From: Phocoena phocoena
Lineage: Eukaryota > Chordata > Mammalia > Artiodactyla > Phocoenidae
Length of the DNA: 64,000 bases
Direction of reading: 5' to 3'
Assembly: GCF_963924675.1 (NCBI RefSeq)
Contig: NC_089226.1
Span: 56,519,690-56,583,689 of the forward strand
Under the pieces are notes generated by a model. It ran no database searches. It was not told the DNA's origin and was given only the letters and a program-made list of their open reading frames with translations. Of the stretch, positions 23,215 through 36,739 are shown in pieces (the stretch's first letter is position 1; each line of letters opens with the position of its first letter). A program made the position numbers and the translations under genes.

Positions 23215-23770
23215 CCATAACTCACATCTAACCAAGTTACTCTTCTGCTTTAAAGTCTGGAAAGGGTACCGATCGGTCGCCCACTGCATGCATCCAAATC
23301 TCTTCCCCTGGCATTTTAAGTCCTTCCCCATGGGTCTGCAATTCAATTTCTCCTCTCACCTTTCTTCACATCCATTCAGGGCCCAAGTACAGCAAACTCC
23401 TTGCAATTTTGCAAACACGCATGTGGCCCTGCCTTGCCTCTGGGCTTTGCCCATGCTGTTCCCTCCACCTGTAATGTGAAATCTTATACATCTTTCATCT
23501 GTATTACCTCCATGACCCTTTCCTGATCCTTGAGGCAGAATAGCTTTCTCTGAATTCTGTAGCATGGCTATACATTTCTCCATCATATAATCATATAATC
23601 ATATAATTCATCACACTGAATTATACTTAATTGTTAATATACTTATGCCACCCTTCCCCCCACAACTGGAGAATGTGGCAGAGATCAAGGCTTATTAATC
23701 TTTGTATAACCTTGTTTAGTCCAGTCCCTTGCAAAGAGGGAGAGAGCTAGCTCAGTAAATGCGGACTGGC
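23215..23770 (+). mobile_element. L2 LINE 3' region (ancient)
   Basis: The L2 order is well kept: ctcacatctaaccaagttac, 'tctttaaagtctggaaagg' equivalents, 'gcctctgggctttgcccatg', 'ctgttccctccacctgtaat', 'catgaccctttcctgatcct', 'cagagatcaaggcttattaa', 'agctcagtaaatgcgga'. A short (atcatata)n run sits at 23,583-23,608. Confidence 0.75.
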
Positions 23771-25510
23771 TGGCTGACTGTTTAAGAATGAGGTTTTCAT
23801 AGTTAACTCAGCTTTAGTATGAAATTCAAAACAGTGAAGAACACAGGACTCAAACATAGCAGGGAAGTAACATACACTTTTACTCTCAAAATAAATACTA
23901 ATCAATTTTATTTTATAAATACAGATGCTGAGTTTTCTTCCAATTACCAACAGATCAGTTTCACATGCCATTTATTATTGGTGGTGGTTTAAAAAATTAT
24001 TTAAATAACTGGTTAGGTCAGGATAAACGGGCACTATTAGAACTGCTAAAAAAATATAGCTGGATACAATCTTCCAAAACTAATATTCTGGGGGGGAAAA
24101 AAAATCTCTGGAATTTTTAAAGTGGGTAAGGGGAAGTGGAGAGAGAAAACACAAGCAAATATTCATCTGATAACATTTGCCGGCTATAAAAGTGTCTCAG
24201 CTACATGAAAATTGAAAGGGCTCTTAGCAGTTCAGAAATGGATAGGACTGAGTTTTCATTTCAACTTATATTCTCAAAGCAAAAATTACAAAGATTAGTA
24301 GGAGATAATACCTCATCCCATATTTGGCCTTGGCCACTTTAAACAGAGGCAAAATGAATTCTGCAGCTTTGGGAAATGTCAGAGTTATTCCTGGAGAATG
24401 TAATGCTGTAGGATCTACCCAAGTTTGGCAGAAACTGCAGACATCAAACAAACTCAGTGAAAACTCAAAACCTAAACTAAATAAACCGAAACCTAAGTGG
24501 TGTTTTGAGGCACAACATCACTGGACACAGTGTGGATTAGGCCAATGTGTAGGTAACTGTTGATCAGTTCTGCCCTACCAGATCACATTCAATGGTGGGG
24601 CTCCATGCTGTGTGGGTCAAAAGCTGTGAACCCCAGAATCAGGGAGTCCACAAATGGGAGATTGACAGATGGAACCCCGGAGCTGCAGGCTCTATCTGGC
24701 TGTGTGGAATCTGAGATGAATACTGTAACTATGGGTGCTCCTGTACGTGGTCCCTCTGCTTGGTGATGCCAGAAACTGGGCTGGAGGACCTGCATTGAAC
24801 GCACCTTGTCTTTGAGTTTCGCATGAAGTTTAAAGGTCTCTCCCATATCTGAAGAATCACACGTCACATGTGATTCACCTTCCATTGTTCAATACTAATA
24901 TAGTCCTTCAAAACCTTTTTTTTTTGGGCTTGGTGGGGGGTAGATGTTACTCCACTGGAGGACCCCACAGCCCAGTCTGACGTACATCCAAGATCATGTC
25001 TAGCTCCACCCTTACTGACTCCAAAATGAACGACAGTACTCTGCAAAGAAGCCGTGACTCTACAGATGGCTTCCGCTCCAGGTTTGGAGTAGTTCTACCT
25101 GTTTAGAGGAATAAGATGGATTTCTTCAGATCAAGTTAAAACTTTTAATTGCTTGCAGGTTGGGTCTGTCTGTCATTCAATGATCTTGTGAGTTCTCTAC
25201 CTGAAAAATAACAACATGAGCTACTCCATTTACCAGTGTAGCTATGTTTATAATTGAGCCTAGGAATGCTTGGACAAAATATGAAAATGATTATGAAACC
25301 TCTGAGTTAAGTCGTTATGGAGGACAAATGAGCTACTGCAGAGTACGCCTGTGACGGTGTGTTGCTACACACAATATGTAAACTCAAATGAAGTCAACGG
25401 CATTAGCTTAGATACAGCCACAGGTTTTGTTCAGGCTAGTGCTGTCACGATGTAACATATGGAGATGTAGGTTCAAGAGGAATTTCAAAGCTGGGGAAAA
25501 AAAAAAAATC
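23771..25510. other. Unassigned sequence downstream of the gene
   Basis: No open frame of interest and no clear repeat. It may contain extended 3' UTR of the minus-strand gene if the distal poly(A) signals are used; reverse AATAAA-type signals occur near 23,890-23,915. Otherwise it is intergenic. Confidence 0.45.
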
Positions 25511-25514
25511 AGGT

Positions 25515-26712
25515 TGAGTGAAGTAAACTCAATTTTTATTCTTTATACAATACACGGATATAAGCATAAAATTTCCTTAAAGAGCTTGCAACCCTGAGGC
25601 GATGTCCTTGGGTATATAAAGTGTATAGCAGTAGCAAATGATATGTGGGCTCCAGGAATGAAAACGTACTTCAAAATCATAATTTAATATTTATGTAATT
25701 GCACACATACCGATGGTATTTTATGCCTCATCTAGTCTCTTAATCTAACTACCTCAACTGCCTTGCAGTTTGCACACTGGACAGCCTGACTCTACACATA
25801 TTTTATCATACACAATGCCTTCCTTTCCAACTGAAATTTAATAAATTAACATGGGGCTTACATATAGGGATTTCTATATGGTGAGTGTGTTGCCAGAAAG
25901 CACACCCGGCTTTTGACAACAGCCTCTGCCCACATAACTTTGGCCCCCAGAGGGAACTGGATGCCATCTGACTACAGTAACCTCAGGGGTCCTTGAGGAT
26001 CCCCTGGGATCCACCAGAGGTGAGGTCTTTCCTATAATCTGAGGGCTGCATCAAGGGTATGGCTGACTGGAAGAGGTGGAAGGTAACGGCAACTTCATTA
26101 AAGAACCAGCAAATGTGATGTCCTCAGTCGTCAGGATGCACAAGGTATCTACTGTGCAGAAGGGGCGACAGCTAGGTTGACTGTGAAGTCTGGGGGCAGG
26201 GGCAGGGGCAGGTGGGCCTAGGTATAAGGAGACCATTGTGCTTCTAGCTCATCAACTTAATGGATGGCCAAAGATCCTTCAGTGGATGTTGGAGACCTTT
26301 TACTGAATATTCAATTTTCCCAAAGTTTCATAAACTATGGTGAGGGCAAATGCTTATAAGAAACTAAAGATAAATTCATTATATTATTTATATATTATCA
26401 TCTTCCCTCTGAGGATAACACAGAAGTGTAAATAAAAAAGCAGTCAAATGCCTATAAGGTGACTAGAGCTAGACTTCTGCCTTAAAATAATTGTCAGGCC
26501 TGAAAAGCAAATCTTGCAAGCAAAATCTAACTTTGGCCCACTGATACACAATGATCCTGAGTCCCTCCTTGATTCACAAAGTCTATTTTTCTGAGGAATA
26601 TCCTCCATTAATATTCATTTTGTGTCATAATTATTACAAAGGGTAACCAGTGCAGCTTTATCCTCATTTCAAGCAGTGACTCTATCCTGGTCCTACCGTC
26701 TGTCCGCTCGCT
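25515..26712 (-). other. Probable 3' UTR of the minus-strand gene
   Basis: This follows the stop codon of the terminal coding exon. Read on the minus strand, the first canonical AATAAA is at 25,540-25,535. A T-rich stretch lies about 25-40 bases beyond it (A-run at 25,496-25,508 on the plus strand), a plausible cleavage and downstream element. Two ATTAAA variants lie nearer the stop (about 25,840 and 25,685). The region is free of young repeats, as conserved UTRs often are. The exact end is inferred and needs transcript data. Confidence 0.5.
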
Positions 26713-27459
<747 letters not shown>

Positions 27460-27789
27460 TCAGCTTAAACCTTCTGGATCCAGAGATAGGAAATAACGTA
27501 TTTAGGTTTGAGATAATACAAATTGATAATACTCAACCTTAGTATTAATTTTAGTGTCCAAATACAAAATGCAACAAAGTATTCTGAGTTCAGCATTGGG
27601 AGCTTCCTTTAAGAAGGATACAAGATATACGGAAATATATGCAGAGGGTAGGGCAGGGGATAGAGACAATGTCATATGGGGAGGAGTCGAGGCAACTGGA
27701 GGGACTGGATCTGGAAAGAAAAATATATGAGGATGTGATCAACTTCTTATGTCTGCAGGGCTACCAATATCTTATTCTTGTTTTTAATA

Positions 27790-27960
27790 TTCAAGTCTTA
27801 TTTTACCTTCATAAAGCAGGTATCCTCATTTGACAGAGAACTTCAATGACTTGCCCACGATAACCTCAGCGAGGCAGGGGTGAGGCTGGACTAAAGCCCA
27901 TGACTCATAGCTCAGTGATCAAGAGCTTTTCCAATACCCAAATGCTAACTGCCTTGCATT
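27790..27960 (-). mobile_element. MIR SINE, reverse (ancient)
   Basis: The reverse MIR order is visible: 'caggtatcctcatttgaca', 'gagaacttcaatgacttgcc', 'gcaggggtgaggctggacta'. Confidence 0.65.
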
Positions 27961-27990
27961 AGATAAATGGCAGAGATAGGACCAAGGAGA

Positions 27991-28009
27991 TGTGTGTGTG
28001 TGTGTGTGT
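27991..28009. repeat. Short (TG)n microsatellite
   Basis: About nine TG units, ending at gtttaacg. Confidence 0.9.
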
Positions 28010-28149
28010 TTAACGAAAAATTAACTTGGGAAATGACCTCTCCTTTATAACGCGAGTCACACACACTTTACAATACTTGGTCTTCAGTACCTTCCTTCAA
28101 ACTTGAGTTACTTCTCAGGAGGATACTTTTGGGCCAGCAGTAATAATCA

Positions 28150-28265
28150 CTGTTTGGCTACCCGAAGCATTATAGTTTCTGAAGTTATTTCATATACATC
28201 ATTTCACTTGGTCCTCACAAAAACCCCATCAAGAAAGCAGGGTATACGTTATTACTCTTAAGTCT
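28150..28265 (-). mobile_element. MIR fragment, reverse (ancient)
   Basis: 'ttatttcatatacatcattt', 'cacttggtcctcacaaaaac' and 'cagggtatacgttattactc' follow the reverse MIR 3' half. Weak match. Confidence 0.5.
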
Positions 28266-28549
28266 AAAATAATAATTAGTTAATGGAAATAGAGTATCCA
28301 GACTCTGGAAATGATAGTCAGTTTGTGAACTATGCTAGTGAAGCCACCCCTGGAGTACTAACCACAGTTCTAGACATCATACTTGGCCGACGCTAGTCAG
28401 CTTCAATACAACTATATGAACAAAATGGGTCCAGAGACAGAGGGAGGTGCAAACACGAGATGCATCTGACTGGTGCTCTTCAGCTGAGGAAACACACAGA
28501 GAAGTGGCCTGCAAAAACAAGCACCAGGCAGGAACGGAGGTTAGACTTA

Positions 28550-28720
28550 AAACTATTCCTATCCAGCAAACAGCTGCTACATGTGCCAGGCCTTGAGGAG
28601 GGGAAACAGATGTAAGACATGCTGGCCCTGCCTCTGAGGAGCTTCCAATCTTGCAGTAGAAACACATCCACAATTATTGAAATAATACATTTTCAAATTA
28701 CAGTCATGGTAAGTGCGCTG
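28550..28720 (-). mobile_element. L2 fragment, reverse (ancient)
   Basis: 'ctacatgtgccaggccttga', 'ctggccctgcctctgaggag' and 'cttccaatcttgcagtagaa' follow the reverse L2 3' end ('ctgccctcatggagcttacattctag' type). Confidence 0.6.
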
Positions 28721-29454
28721 AGAAAGAAGAAAGGATCTCGGGTTCCTTCTACCTGTGTCTACAGCCCCAAACCCTTAAGCCAGCTCCTGCCCCCTCTCCT
28801 CTCAGATCTCTCCTGATGCTCGACTATCCCTGTGGTCTAAGCAAAGGTTCAACAAGCTTCTTGAGGAAAGGCAACCAAAAGGCTTCTTCTAATCCATGTG
28901 CCCGTGAGGCTCCCTTGCTTGGCTATGAGTGTTGGTGCCAAGAGCGATTTCATGATTAGGGGTGCTCACTGGGGCACACACAGAACCAGGCAAATACACT
29001 AGTAAATTACTGTTTTTAGTTCTCAAGAAAAACTAAGCAGAGCAAAGCTTGTTGGCCTTAGTCTAGGCTCTCAGTTAATATGTTGCCAGAACTCTCAGTC
29101 ATGCGGTAGGCTGCACATTTTGGCCAACCTTCTTGTTTTCACTGCTACTTGCTGACAAGTGTCCCTCTCTGCATGATTCTGCAGGGGCCCTAGGTAATCA
29201 AAGCAAAACAGCATCAGCACCACCCACAGTCAGTCTATCCTGGGCAGACAGGCCACGCTTTCAGCTGCCACCACAGCCCATGAGGGGTGGGAAGCACCAG
29301 GTAAACCCACCCGGAACACTGAAGGTGATATTGCTGGCACGTGACCACAGGCCAGGTGCTTAACCACTTATGGCTACGCAGGGTGAATGACTTGACACCC
29401 TCTCTGCTGCCACCCAACCTATAGCTAAGCTCTGGGTCTGGGGTGTTACCCCTA

Positions 29455-29665
29455 TTTTTTAGTTTAATTTTTAAAATTTTATATTGGAGTATAGTTGATT
29501 TACAATGTTGTGTTAGTTTCAGGTGTACAGCAAAGCGATTCAGTTGTACATATACATATGTCCATTCTTTTTCAGATTCTTTTCCTATATAGGTTATTAC
29601 AGAATGTTGATTAGAGTGAGTTCCCTGTGCATCAACAGTAGGTCCTTGATGACATTACTCCTATT
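29455..29665 (-). mobile_element. Truncated L1 3' end
   Basis: About 190 bp of antisense L1 3' UTR (tattggagtatagttgattt, tcaggtgtacagcaaagcga, aggttattacagaatgttga). Flanking ttacccctatttt (about 29,446) and ttactcctatttc (about 29,655) look like a target-site duplication with two mismatches. Confidence 0.8.
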
Positions 29666-29980
29666 TCGATGCATGGATTCAAAGGCTTTTGTGAGATGGA
29701 GACTTTGGCATTTGCTGACATCCTGATCCTGGGATCTTACCCAGTTTTCCTGGATTTTTATGAGAACCCGGGTAATGACAGTATCAAATACAATTTAGAA
29801 AACCTAAGTAACAGTAAAACATTCCCTCTTAAGAAAGGTAAGAAGATGAGGTATTACAGAGACAAATAAGGAAGTCTACATATCTAACGTTTACCCTACA
29901 ATCACACACTGTCTTTTTTTCCCATTTGCAGCTATGTGCCATGAAACCTTTCAAAAATTTTTATTAGTCTTTCTTATAAT

Positions 29981-30181
29981 TTTTTTTTTTTTTTTTTTTT
30001 TTTTGCAGTATGTGGGCCTCTCACTGTTGTGGCCTCTCCCGTTGCAGAGCACAGGGTCAACGGCCATGGCTCATGGGCCCAGCTGCTCCGCGGCATGTGG
30101 GATCTTCCTGGACCGGGGCACGAACCTGTGTCCCCTGCATCGGCATGCGGACTCTCAACCACTGCGCCACCAGGGAAGCCC
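29981..30181 (-). mobile_element. CHR-type SINE with perfect 16-bp target-site duplication
   Basis: Reverse SINE, poly(T) to gccaccagggaagccc. It is flanked by tagtctttcttataat at 29,965-29,980 and 30,182-30,197. Confidence 0.95.
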
Positions 30182-30239
30182 TAGTCTTTCTTATAATCTT
30201 AAAACAAGCTGAAAAAGAAAGGTATTTTCCCTTTTTTTA

Positions 30240-30365
30240 ATTAAAAAAATTTTTTTTTAACTTTTAATTTTATATTGAAGTATAGTTGGTTAACAATGTT
30301 GTGATAGTTTCAGGTGTACAGCAAAGTGATTCAGTTATACATATATATGTATCTATTCATTTTCT
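30240..30365 (-). mobile_element. Truncated L1 3' end (about 120 bp)
   Basis: Antisense L1 3' UTR: 'tatattgaagtatagttgg', 'tcaggtgtacagcaaagtga', preceded by a T/A-rich tail. It lies only about 60 bp from the adjacent SINE. Confidence 0.75.
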
Positions 30366-31265
30366 AATGAGAAAATGTATTTTCTTGATAACTTTGGGCC
30401 ATCAGTATTAACATGTCTTACTAACTATGACATAGTAGAGAGACTACGGGCCTTTCAGGGGCGTGTTCCTGAATCGGGGATCTGAGTCCGAGTTCTTAAG
30501 TCTGCACTCAGGCTTTTCTGTGTCCTCTCTCACTGTCAGGCTGTCACGTGTGGCCGAGTCAGTGCTCTTGCCTGTGAGCGCTTCTCCTTTTTTGACATTT
30601 GCTTCCAATTTGCTGTGTTCCTGTAAAGCAGATGTCTTGAGAATTGTGTGCAAAGCAAGAGTAAACAGGATTTGAGTGATGGACCAGCAGATATCCTGGG
30701 CATAATATGCTTTATTATATGAGTTTTGTAACATTAGTTTTGGCTGCTCAGAATTAATTTTTTATTACTTCCAGAATCTTAGCAATGTTCCAAATTTTTA
30801 AGATAGCTGAGGTCTAAACAGCTCAAGTGTTGAACGACTGCATTAAAATATATACAAACACACATGCATTTTTAATTATAATAATAATTTATACTCCCTG
30901 GAAAACTAAAAAATATAAACCATATTAAAAAATAAAAATCACTCAAAAGCCTATTACCCATCAAATAACCATTATTTGGATATTTTCCTTTCAGACTTTG
31001 ATTTTATATATGTGTGTTTAATTTAAAAAAGACACAAAACCAAACAAAAACCAAAATGAAAGCTGTGTTTGCAGTATATATATACAATTCTGTATCCTGT
31101 TGTTGGAAGTTATTCAAACCTCTTGGTAAACAATTCTAAATGGCTACTCCATTGAATGGAATATCATAATTTACTTAATCATTTTCTTATTTTTGTGGAT
31201 TTAAGATATTTCTAAAGTTTTACTATTAAAAAACAAACTATTGTATTTCTGTATAAAAACACAAT
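30366..31265. other. Intronic sequence, nothing recognised
   Basis: The 30,830-31,260 part is very A/T-rich and contains (ta)n and poly(A) tracts. No gene was seen. Confidence 0.5.
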
Positions 31266-31277
31266 GCATAGATTTTT

Positions 31278-31513
31278 TTTTTGGTTTTGTTCTTTTTGTT
31301 GTTTTGTTTTGTTTTTTTGCAGTACGCGGACCTCTCACTGTTGTGGCCTCTCCCGTTGCGGAGCACAGTCTCCGGACGCGCAGGCTCAGTGGCCATGGCT
31401 CACAGGCCTAGCCGCTCCGCGGCATGTGGGATCTTCCCGGACGGGGCCACGAACCCGTGTCCCCTACTTCAGCAGGCGGACTCTCAATGACTATGCCACC
31501 AGGGAAGCCCAAG
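31278..31513 (-). mobile_element. CHR-type SINE with 12-bp target-site duplication
   Basis: Reverse SINE flanked by gcatagattttt at 31,266-31,277 and 31,514-31,525. It forms an inverted pair with the forward SINE at 31,664. Confidence 0.93.
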
Positions 31514-31663
31514 GCATAGATTTTTAATAAAATAATTCTGACTTCCATATTTAATAGAAGGTTTCTAGAAGGAATCTTCATTACACGTTTTGGTATTAGT
31601 TAAATTCTTACAAGAAAAATAGGAACATTATACCTCTATTATTGCCTAAAAAGAGAAAGGTAG

Positions 31664-31886
31664 TGGGCTTCCCTGGTGGCGCAGTGGTTGAGAGTCCGCC
31701 TGCTGATGCAGGGGACACGGGTTCGTACCCCGGTCTGGGAAGATCCCACATGCCGCAGAGCGGCTAGGCCCGTGAACCATGGCCACTGAGCCTGCGCGTC
31801 TGGAGCCTGTGCTCTGCAATGGGAGAGGGCACAACAGTGAGAGGCCTGTGTACTGCAAAAACAAACAAACAAACAAAAAAACCCCC
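31664..31886 (+). mobile_element. CHR-type SINE with 10-bp target-site duplication
   Basis: Forward SINE, tail (caaa)n. It is flanked by agaaaggtag at 31,654-31,663 and 31,887-31,896. It lies about 150 bp from an oppositely oriented SINE. Confidence 0.93.
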
Positions 31887-31896
31887 AGAAAGGTAG

Positions 31897-32785
31897 CAAT
31901 TAAAAAGGCAAATGATAGATTAAAAAAGAATGCCCAGAATGTTTCAAGATTCTTTTTGTCTGATTACAGTCTGGCTTCATAATTATTTTATCTAGATGGA
32001 AGAAGAGGTTGAAATGCCTGGATTTACTAATTATTAAGACCAATTTTTAAAGGCAATTGACAATTTACTTATCAAATGAAATTAGTACAGTATTTAAATA
32101 GTGATGAATAACTTCCAGGGAATTTCTACTCTTAGAGACAACCAGAGTAAACCTGAGTGTTCTGGGGAGGAGTGGATGCAGCAGGAAATGTAGTAGCATT
32201 TCTTTATCCTCCACTTCAGCCAAGGGTCCCTATGTCCTAAGGCACTAGATATGGGGGCAAAGAGCCTGAGGTTTAGCAACTGGACTGAGTCCCCCAGTTC
32301 ACTGCACACATTCTTCTCATCAGCTGTTTGCCTTGAATGGATGCCTCTCCTAGCTTGGCTTAGGTCCAAACTGGAAACATGACATCTGGGGTTTAATGCT
32401 GCAATTAAAAGGAATTTATTAAAAAACAACCCAAAGATATTGTAATTACAAATTTACTAGGCCACGGTCTATTGAATAACTGAACCACATGGGGGACTGT
32501 TAAATTACTTAATAATAAGCCTTTCTGCTACAAGTAAAAAAGGATATCCTAGGATCCCAAACAATAGCATGGTGAGGGAGAAGGCAAGTGGCTTGGAGTT
32601 TAGAGGTCAAGGAGGACAGTCTGGTTTAAATTTGGCTTCTTTGGATCAAGTATTCCTTGATCTCTCTAAATTAAGGTCATTAATTTCTTTTTCATTCTGT
32701 CCTTATTTACTGCAGTCAGTTACCTTTTGTTATCTCTTCAGCTATATCTAGAGATATCTGGAGATGGTGGTGGTGATGAGAAAGG
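31897..32785. other. Intronic sequence, nothing recognised
   Basis: No exon, RNA gene or clear repeat. Moderately A/T-rich. Confidence 0.5.
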
Positions 32786-32789
32786 ATGC

Positions 32790-33050
32790 TCAAACTTCTG
32801 GATCGGCAACTGTGATCCTGTTTATTTGGAGTTATAACTTAAGGTCGAACTCACCACTTGCTAGTTATATGACTGTAGGCAGTCACTTATCTTCTCTGTG
32901 CTCTACTTTTCTTCTTTGTCAAATAGATTATCGGACTGTGGTAAGGATTAAATAAAATAACACACTTCAGATCCTTGGCAGAATGCCTCGCATATATACC
33001 GATGGCAGTAGTAGCTGTAACTGTGGTTGCTGTCGTTATTATTTGCTTCC
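32790..33050 (+). mobile_element. MIR SINE (ancient)
   Basis: The MIR order is visible: 'caccacttgctagttatatg', 'actgtaggcagtcacttatc', 'ttctctgtgctctacttttc', 'ggtaaggattaaataaaat', 'ttggcagaatgcctcgcata'. Nearly full length. Confidence 0.8.
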
Positions 33051-33059
33051 ATGGGCTCT

Positions 33060-33190
33060 GGATTCCAAAAGTATTAGCCTCATTTTACAGAAGAGGTAAC
33101 TGAGGCTCAAAGACATTAACGTCTTAGACGGAAACACACGGCAACAGGTAGCAGAGGAACGACCAGAATCTAGATCTCATTCCTTCTACT
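33060..33190 (-). mobile_element. MIR SINE fragment, reverse (ancient)
   Basis: 'cctcattttacagaagaggt', 'aactgaggctcaaagacatt' and 'caacaggtagcagaggaacg' follow the reverse MIR order. Confidence 0.75.
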
Positions 33191-33929
33191 GTTTCCTCCT
33201 ATACAGAATAATGTTTATAGTAGGAACAAACTCAGAGCTCCTCCCACCCACCCCCATCTCCACTCCTGCCCATCAGGGAGCTGCCTGCAAGAAGATAAGG
33301 AGTCAAGGCAAGTGTAAAAGAGTTTGGGGGAGAAAGTACTAAATCAAAAGGTTTATTCTGCCCAATGTGAAACTTCATTCCAGCTTTTTCCTTTTTCCTG
33401 AGGACATGGGGTGGGAAAGGCTTTGAATCAAGTGGAAATGCTCAGCTGCCTCTATTTACACGATCTACCAAATGCTGAGGGACTAGAAGAGCTTCCCAGA
33501 ATCCTTTGAGGTACATTCCAATTGTCCCCAAACCTCTGATGTGTCATTTTTCTTTATGAATTTAGCTTCAGGGAGAGGGAATTTTTATAAGAGGGAGAAT
33601 TTCTCTGCTTCCCCAACCTAAAAGAGGGAGGACCCTGTTCAGCACTTCTATAACCATTATACGAATACCTCGCCATGAAGCCAGCCCAACCCGGGAGACA
33701 GCAGAACCAGTTCATTCCACTCCACTATCCTTGCCCCACCACTCTCTCCCCATCTTCCTTTTCTGTTGGTTTTATTTCCTGAAGCTATAGCTTCTTTTTA
33801 CAGAAAAGGGACTGGGAGAGAGGAAACAAAGTAAGAAAGCACTGGTCCAAAATGTGTTCCCATTTCCACATCTCCCATATATAATATTCCAGACCTTCAC
33901 ATATAGCTCCGCCATTATAAAATATGGGA

Positions 33930-34085
33930 GATGGGTGGAGCACTTCACTACCCCGAACCTATGTTTCCTCTCCTATGAAATGGGTATATCCATCTAACAG
34001 TTGTTGCAGTCAGGATTAAACAAAATATACAAGGAAAATTCTTAGTACAATGAGTAGGTACTCCATAAATTATTAATAATAAAAC
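33930..34085 (+). mobile_element. MIR SINE fragment (ancient)
   Basis: 'ttcctctcctatgaaatggg', 'gttgcagtcaggattaaaca' and 'gagtaggtactccataaatt' follow the MIR 3' half. Confidence 0.65.
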
Positions 34086-34089
34086 AATA

Positions 34090-34270
34090 GCAACTAACAT
34101 TTATGAAGTACTAGGGAATAAGTAATCTGTTAACAGCTTTATACATGGTCTCATTTCATCCTCACATCTCTATGAAGTATACATCCTCATTTTACAGATG
34201 AAGAAACTGAGGCACAGAGGTTAGGTAACCTGCCTAAGATCACAAAGCAACTAACTGTGCTTTAACAGAG
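34090..34270 (-). mobile_element. MIR SINE, reverse (ancient)
   Basis: 'catggtctcatttcatcctc', 'catcctcattttacagatga', 'agaaactgaggcacagaggt' and 'cctgcctaagatcacaaagc' follow a well-preserved reverse MIR. Confidence 0.88.
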
Positions 34271-36735
34271 GGAGTCTGACTAAAAAACGTTAATCTTCTC
34301 TCTCCCAATCCATAGGACTGGCCACCAAAACACACTCTACTTCTATTTGAGGGAGGAGTGAGAATCAGAATAATACTTTTTAGGTCAAGTGGCTTGATAC
34401 TTTTTCCTTCTCTTCTCTTCTTGCCTACATTAAGTTTGTGTGGCATTTTTACTTCCTAAGACTTGTTATGCTCTTATAAGAATGTTAATGCATTCTAAGT
34501 ATCAATTATGAACAGAAATACATTCTGCCATGGAATGATATGAATGTGAAGACTTAGGGAAAGGTGAAATAAAGAAAAAATGTAAAGATTTCCCACCTCA
34601 AGAGAGTTCTTCAAGCTGGAGTGAAGTTTTAGCTCTTTGAAAACTTTTTTTTCCCTCTGTTCTCTTTCAGATTCACTTGTGCTTGTTTTATCTGTCTACA
34701 ACCAGGTCTCACACTGTAAAGTATTAGGAAGGAGTACAATTCACAGTCTCAAATATGTGTCTTTCCCTCCTACAAAATGTTTCCTCTGAGGAACATTACT
34801 AGATCACAGCTGGTCAAAATGCTAAATCTTGATTGTCTGGATCATGGCCAAAATCTACAGCCACAACTCAGTGGAGTAAGAATACTTAAAAAGAAGGAGA
34901 AAAAAACAACAACCCACACTTTTACATAACATTTGATCTTCTTCTTTCTCCCCCTTGTAGCAAACTATGACCTCATGGCAGTGAGACATCTACATGGAGG
35001 TGTTTAAGTTGGTTTAGAGCCATTAGAAATGTTTGAAGCTCTAGGTACTACTCTGCGCCAATAGCATGTCAACTCCACTAAAAAGCAATAATGGTTTCTC
35101 ACCTTCTTAAAGATTACTGCTTAAATAATGCAGAGCTACGACAGGGCTGCACAGAGTGCCAAAGGCAGGTTGCCAAGGCGAAGCTGAGGCAGAATTACGT
35201 CTTTTGGCAGCTGAGAAATTACAATATAAAGTTTTGTTTTTTTTTTTTTTAAAAAAAGACAACCCATAAATTAGGCTACTAACCTCTTTGAAAATCCAGC
35301 AAAGGTTGGGATTTACTTTCTCCTTTTTCTATCTCAGATCAAGTAGAAGCACAGAGCCTCCTTTTGGAAAAGCCAAATTGAACAGCTAGATCTTATCTCC
35401 CAGGAGGTAGCTGGGGGTTAATAGTTTTAAGCATGCAGAATCTTGGCCAAAGGCAAGCAATCTAAAGGCCTCTCACCATTACAGATAAGTGAAAGTGCTT
35501 AATCTGTGCCCTGGATGTTAACAAAAACAAGAAACAAAATAAAAATAGAAACAATCTTGGCCCAAAGCACAGGCTAAAATCTGTGCCAGTGGTCACTTTT
35601 CCCCTGGGCTCTGCTTAGAAGTTTTCCTGCCAAAGTCTGACTAAATAGAAACAGAGTTTAAAAAGGAATAACTGAACAAGGGAGCCTTTAGATTTTATTT
35701 AAACTGAGTTCTGATGGAGAGACGAATTTGTGAAAGAGAAAATTCCACAGGCAAAGGATAAAACAAGCAAGCTGAAGAAATCCATTTCCCCAGACTCTGT
35801 GATGTGAGGGCCTCCGTGGTCCTGGGCAACAGGGCCCACCTTGGAAAAGAAAGGTCCCAGCACATGCTATGAACAGAGGCTGAAGGGGTACCCACAGCAT
35901 GGAGCCCACCTGGAAGCCAGCTTGGTTCCTTCAAGGCTGAGTTCCCTGGGATTAGGGAATAGAGAGTGATCCTCCAGGGAGACAGAAGGTCCCAGGAGCT
36001 GGCAGGTCAACCACTTCACCCATCAGCTTTCCGTTTAAGAAATCATCACACAAATTTAACGTACTGAAATCACAGCCAGGCAAGGCAACACACATTATGA
36101 GGACTGTAACATGGTCTGCAGAAACAGAAAGAGACGCCAGGAAGGATACCTGATGACCCCTCGGAGTGTCTAGATAGCACCTGAACATGGGAGTGATAAA
36201 GTGTTCATGCTGAAACTAGAAAAAAAAAAAAAAAAAACTACCTTTGCCAGGGAAACCAGAGGAATAGCAATGTCACAGCCCAGCCCCAGAAAGAACTTGA
36301 CAGGGAAATTTAAACCTTGGTCAGAATTTAAAAAGTAGACTTGCAGAGAGAGCTAAAGGAAGCTTTAGACTCCAGAGGCCAATGACAGAATCTATGAAAT
36401 TAAGTTTTTGAAAGACACTGCTAAAGCTGAACCACCATCACATTTCTAATAAGCTCTGACATGAACCGAACCATGGGGCCTTAGTTGTTTATTTTAAAAG
36501 AAAAAAGGATAGCTCTGCCACCATTTTCAGAGATGCTGGAGGCCTTTGGAAGAAATGCTTAAATGACAGCCATCATTTAATCACTGCTTAGAGACTGTGG
36601 GACTTCAGGGACAATGTCTCGGGAACCTTATTTTTTGTAGCCCTCTGTACTACTGCCAGAGGTGCAGTATAAACTATGTATATTAACAGAACATATTAAC
36701 AAATTATTTACTCCCTCATTTAAATATATAGTGAG
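34271..36735. other. Intronic sequence, nothing recognised
   Basis: About 2.5 kb free of young repeats, with homopolymer runs at about 35,237-35,260 (T then A) and 36,215-36,237 (A). No open frame with coding character. Confidence 0.5.
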
Positions 36736-36739
36736 TGTC

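Noticed and set aside
23583..23608. Short repeated atcatata units as a possible regulatory site
   Set aside because: Simple low-complexity repeat inside an L2, with no supporting context.
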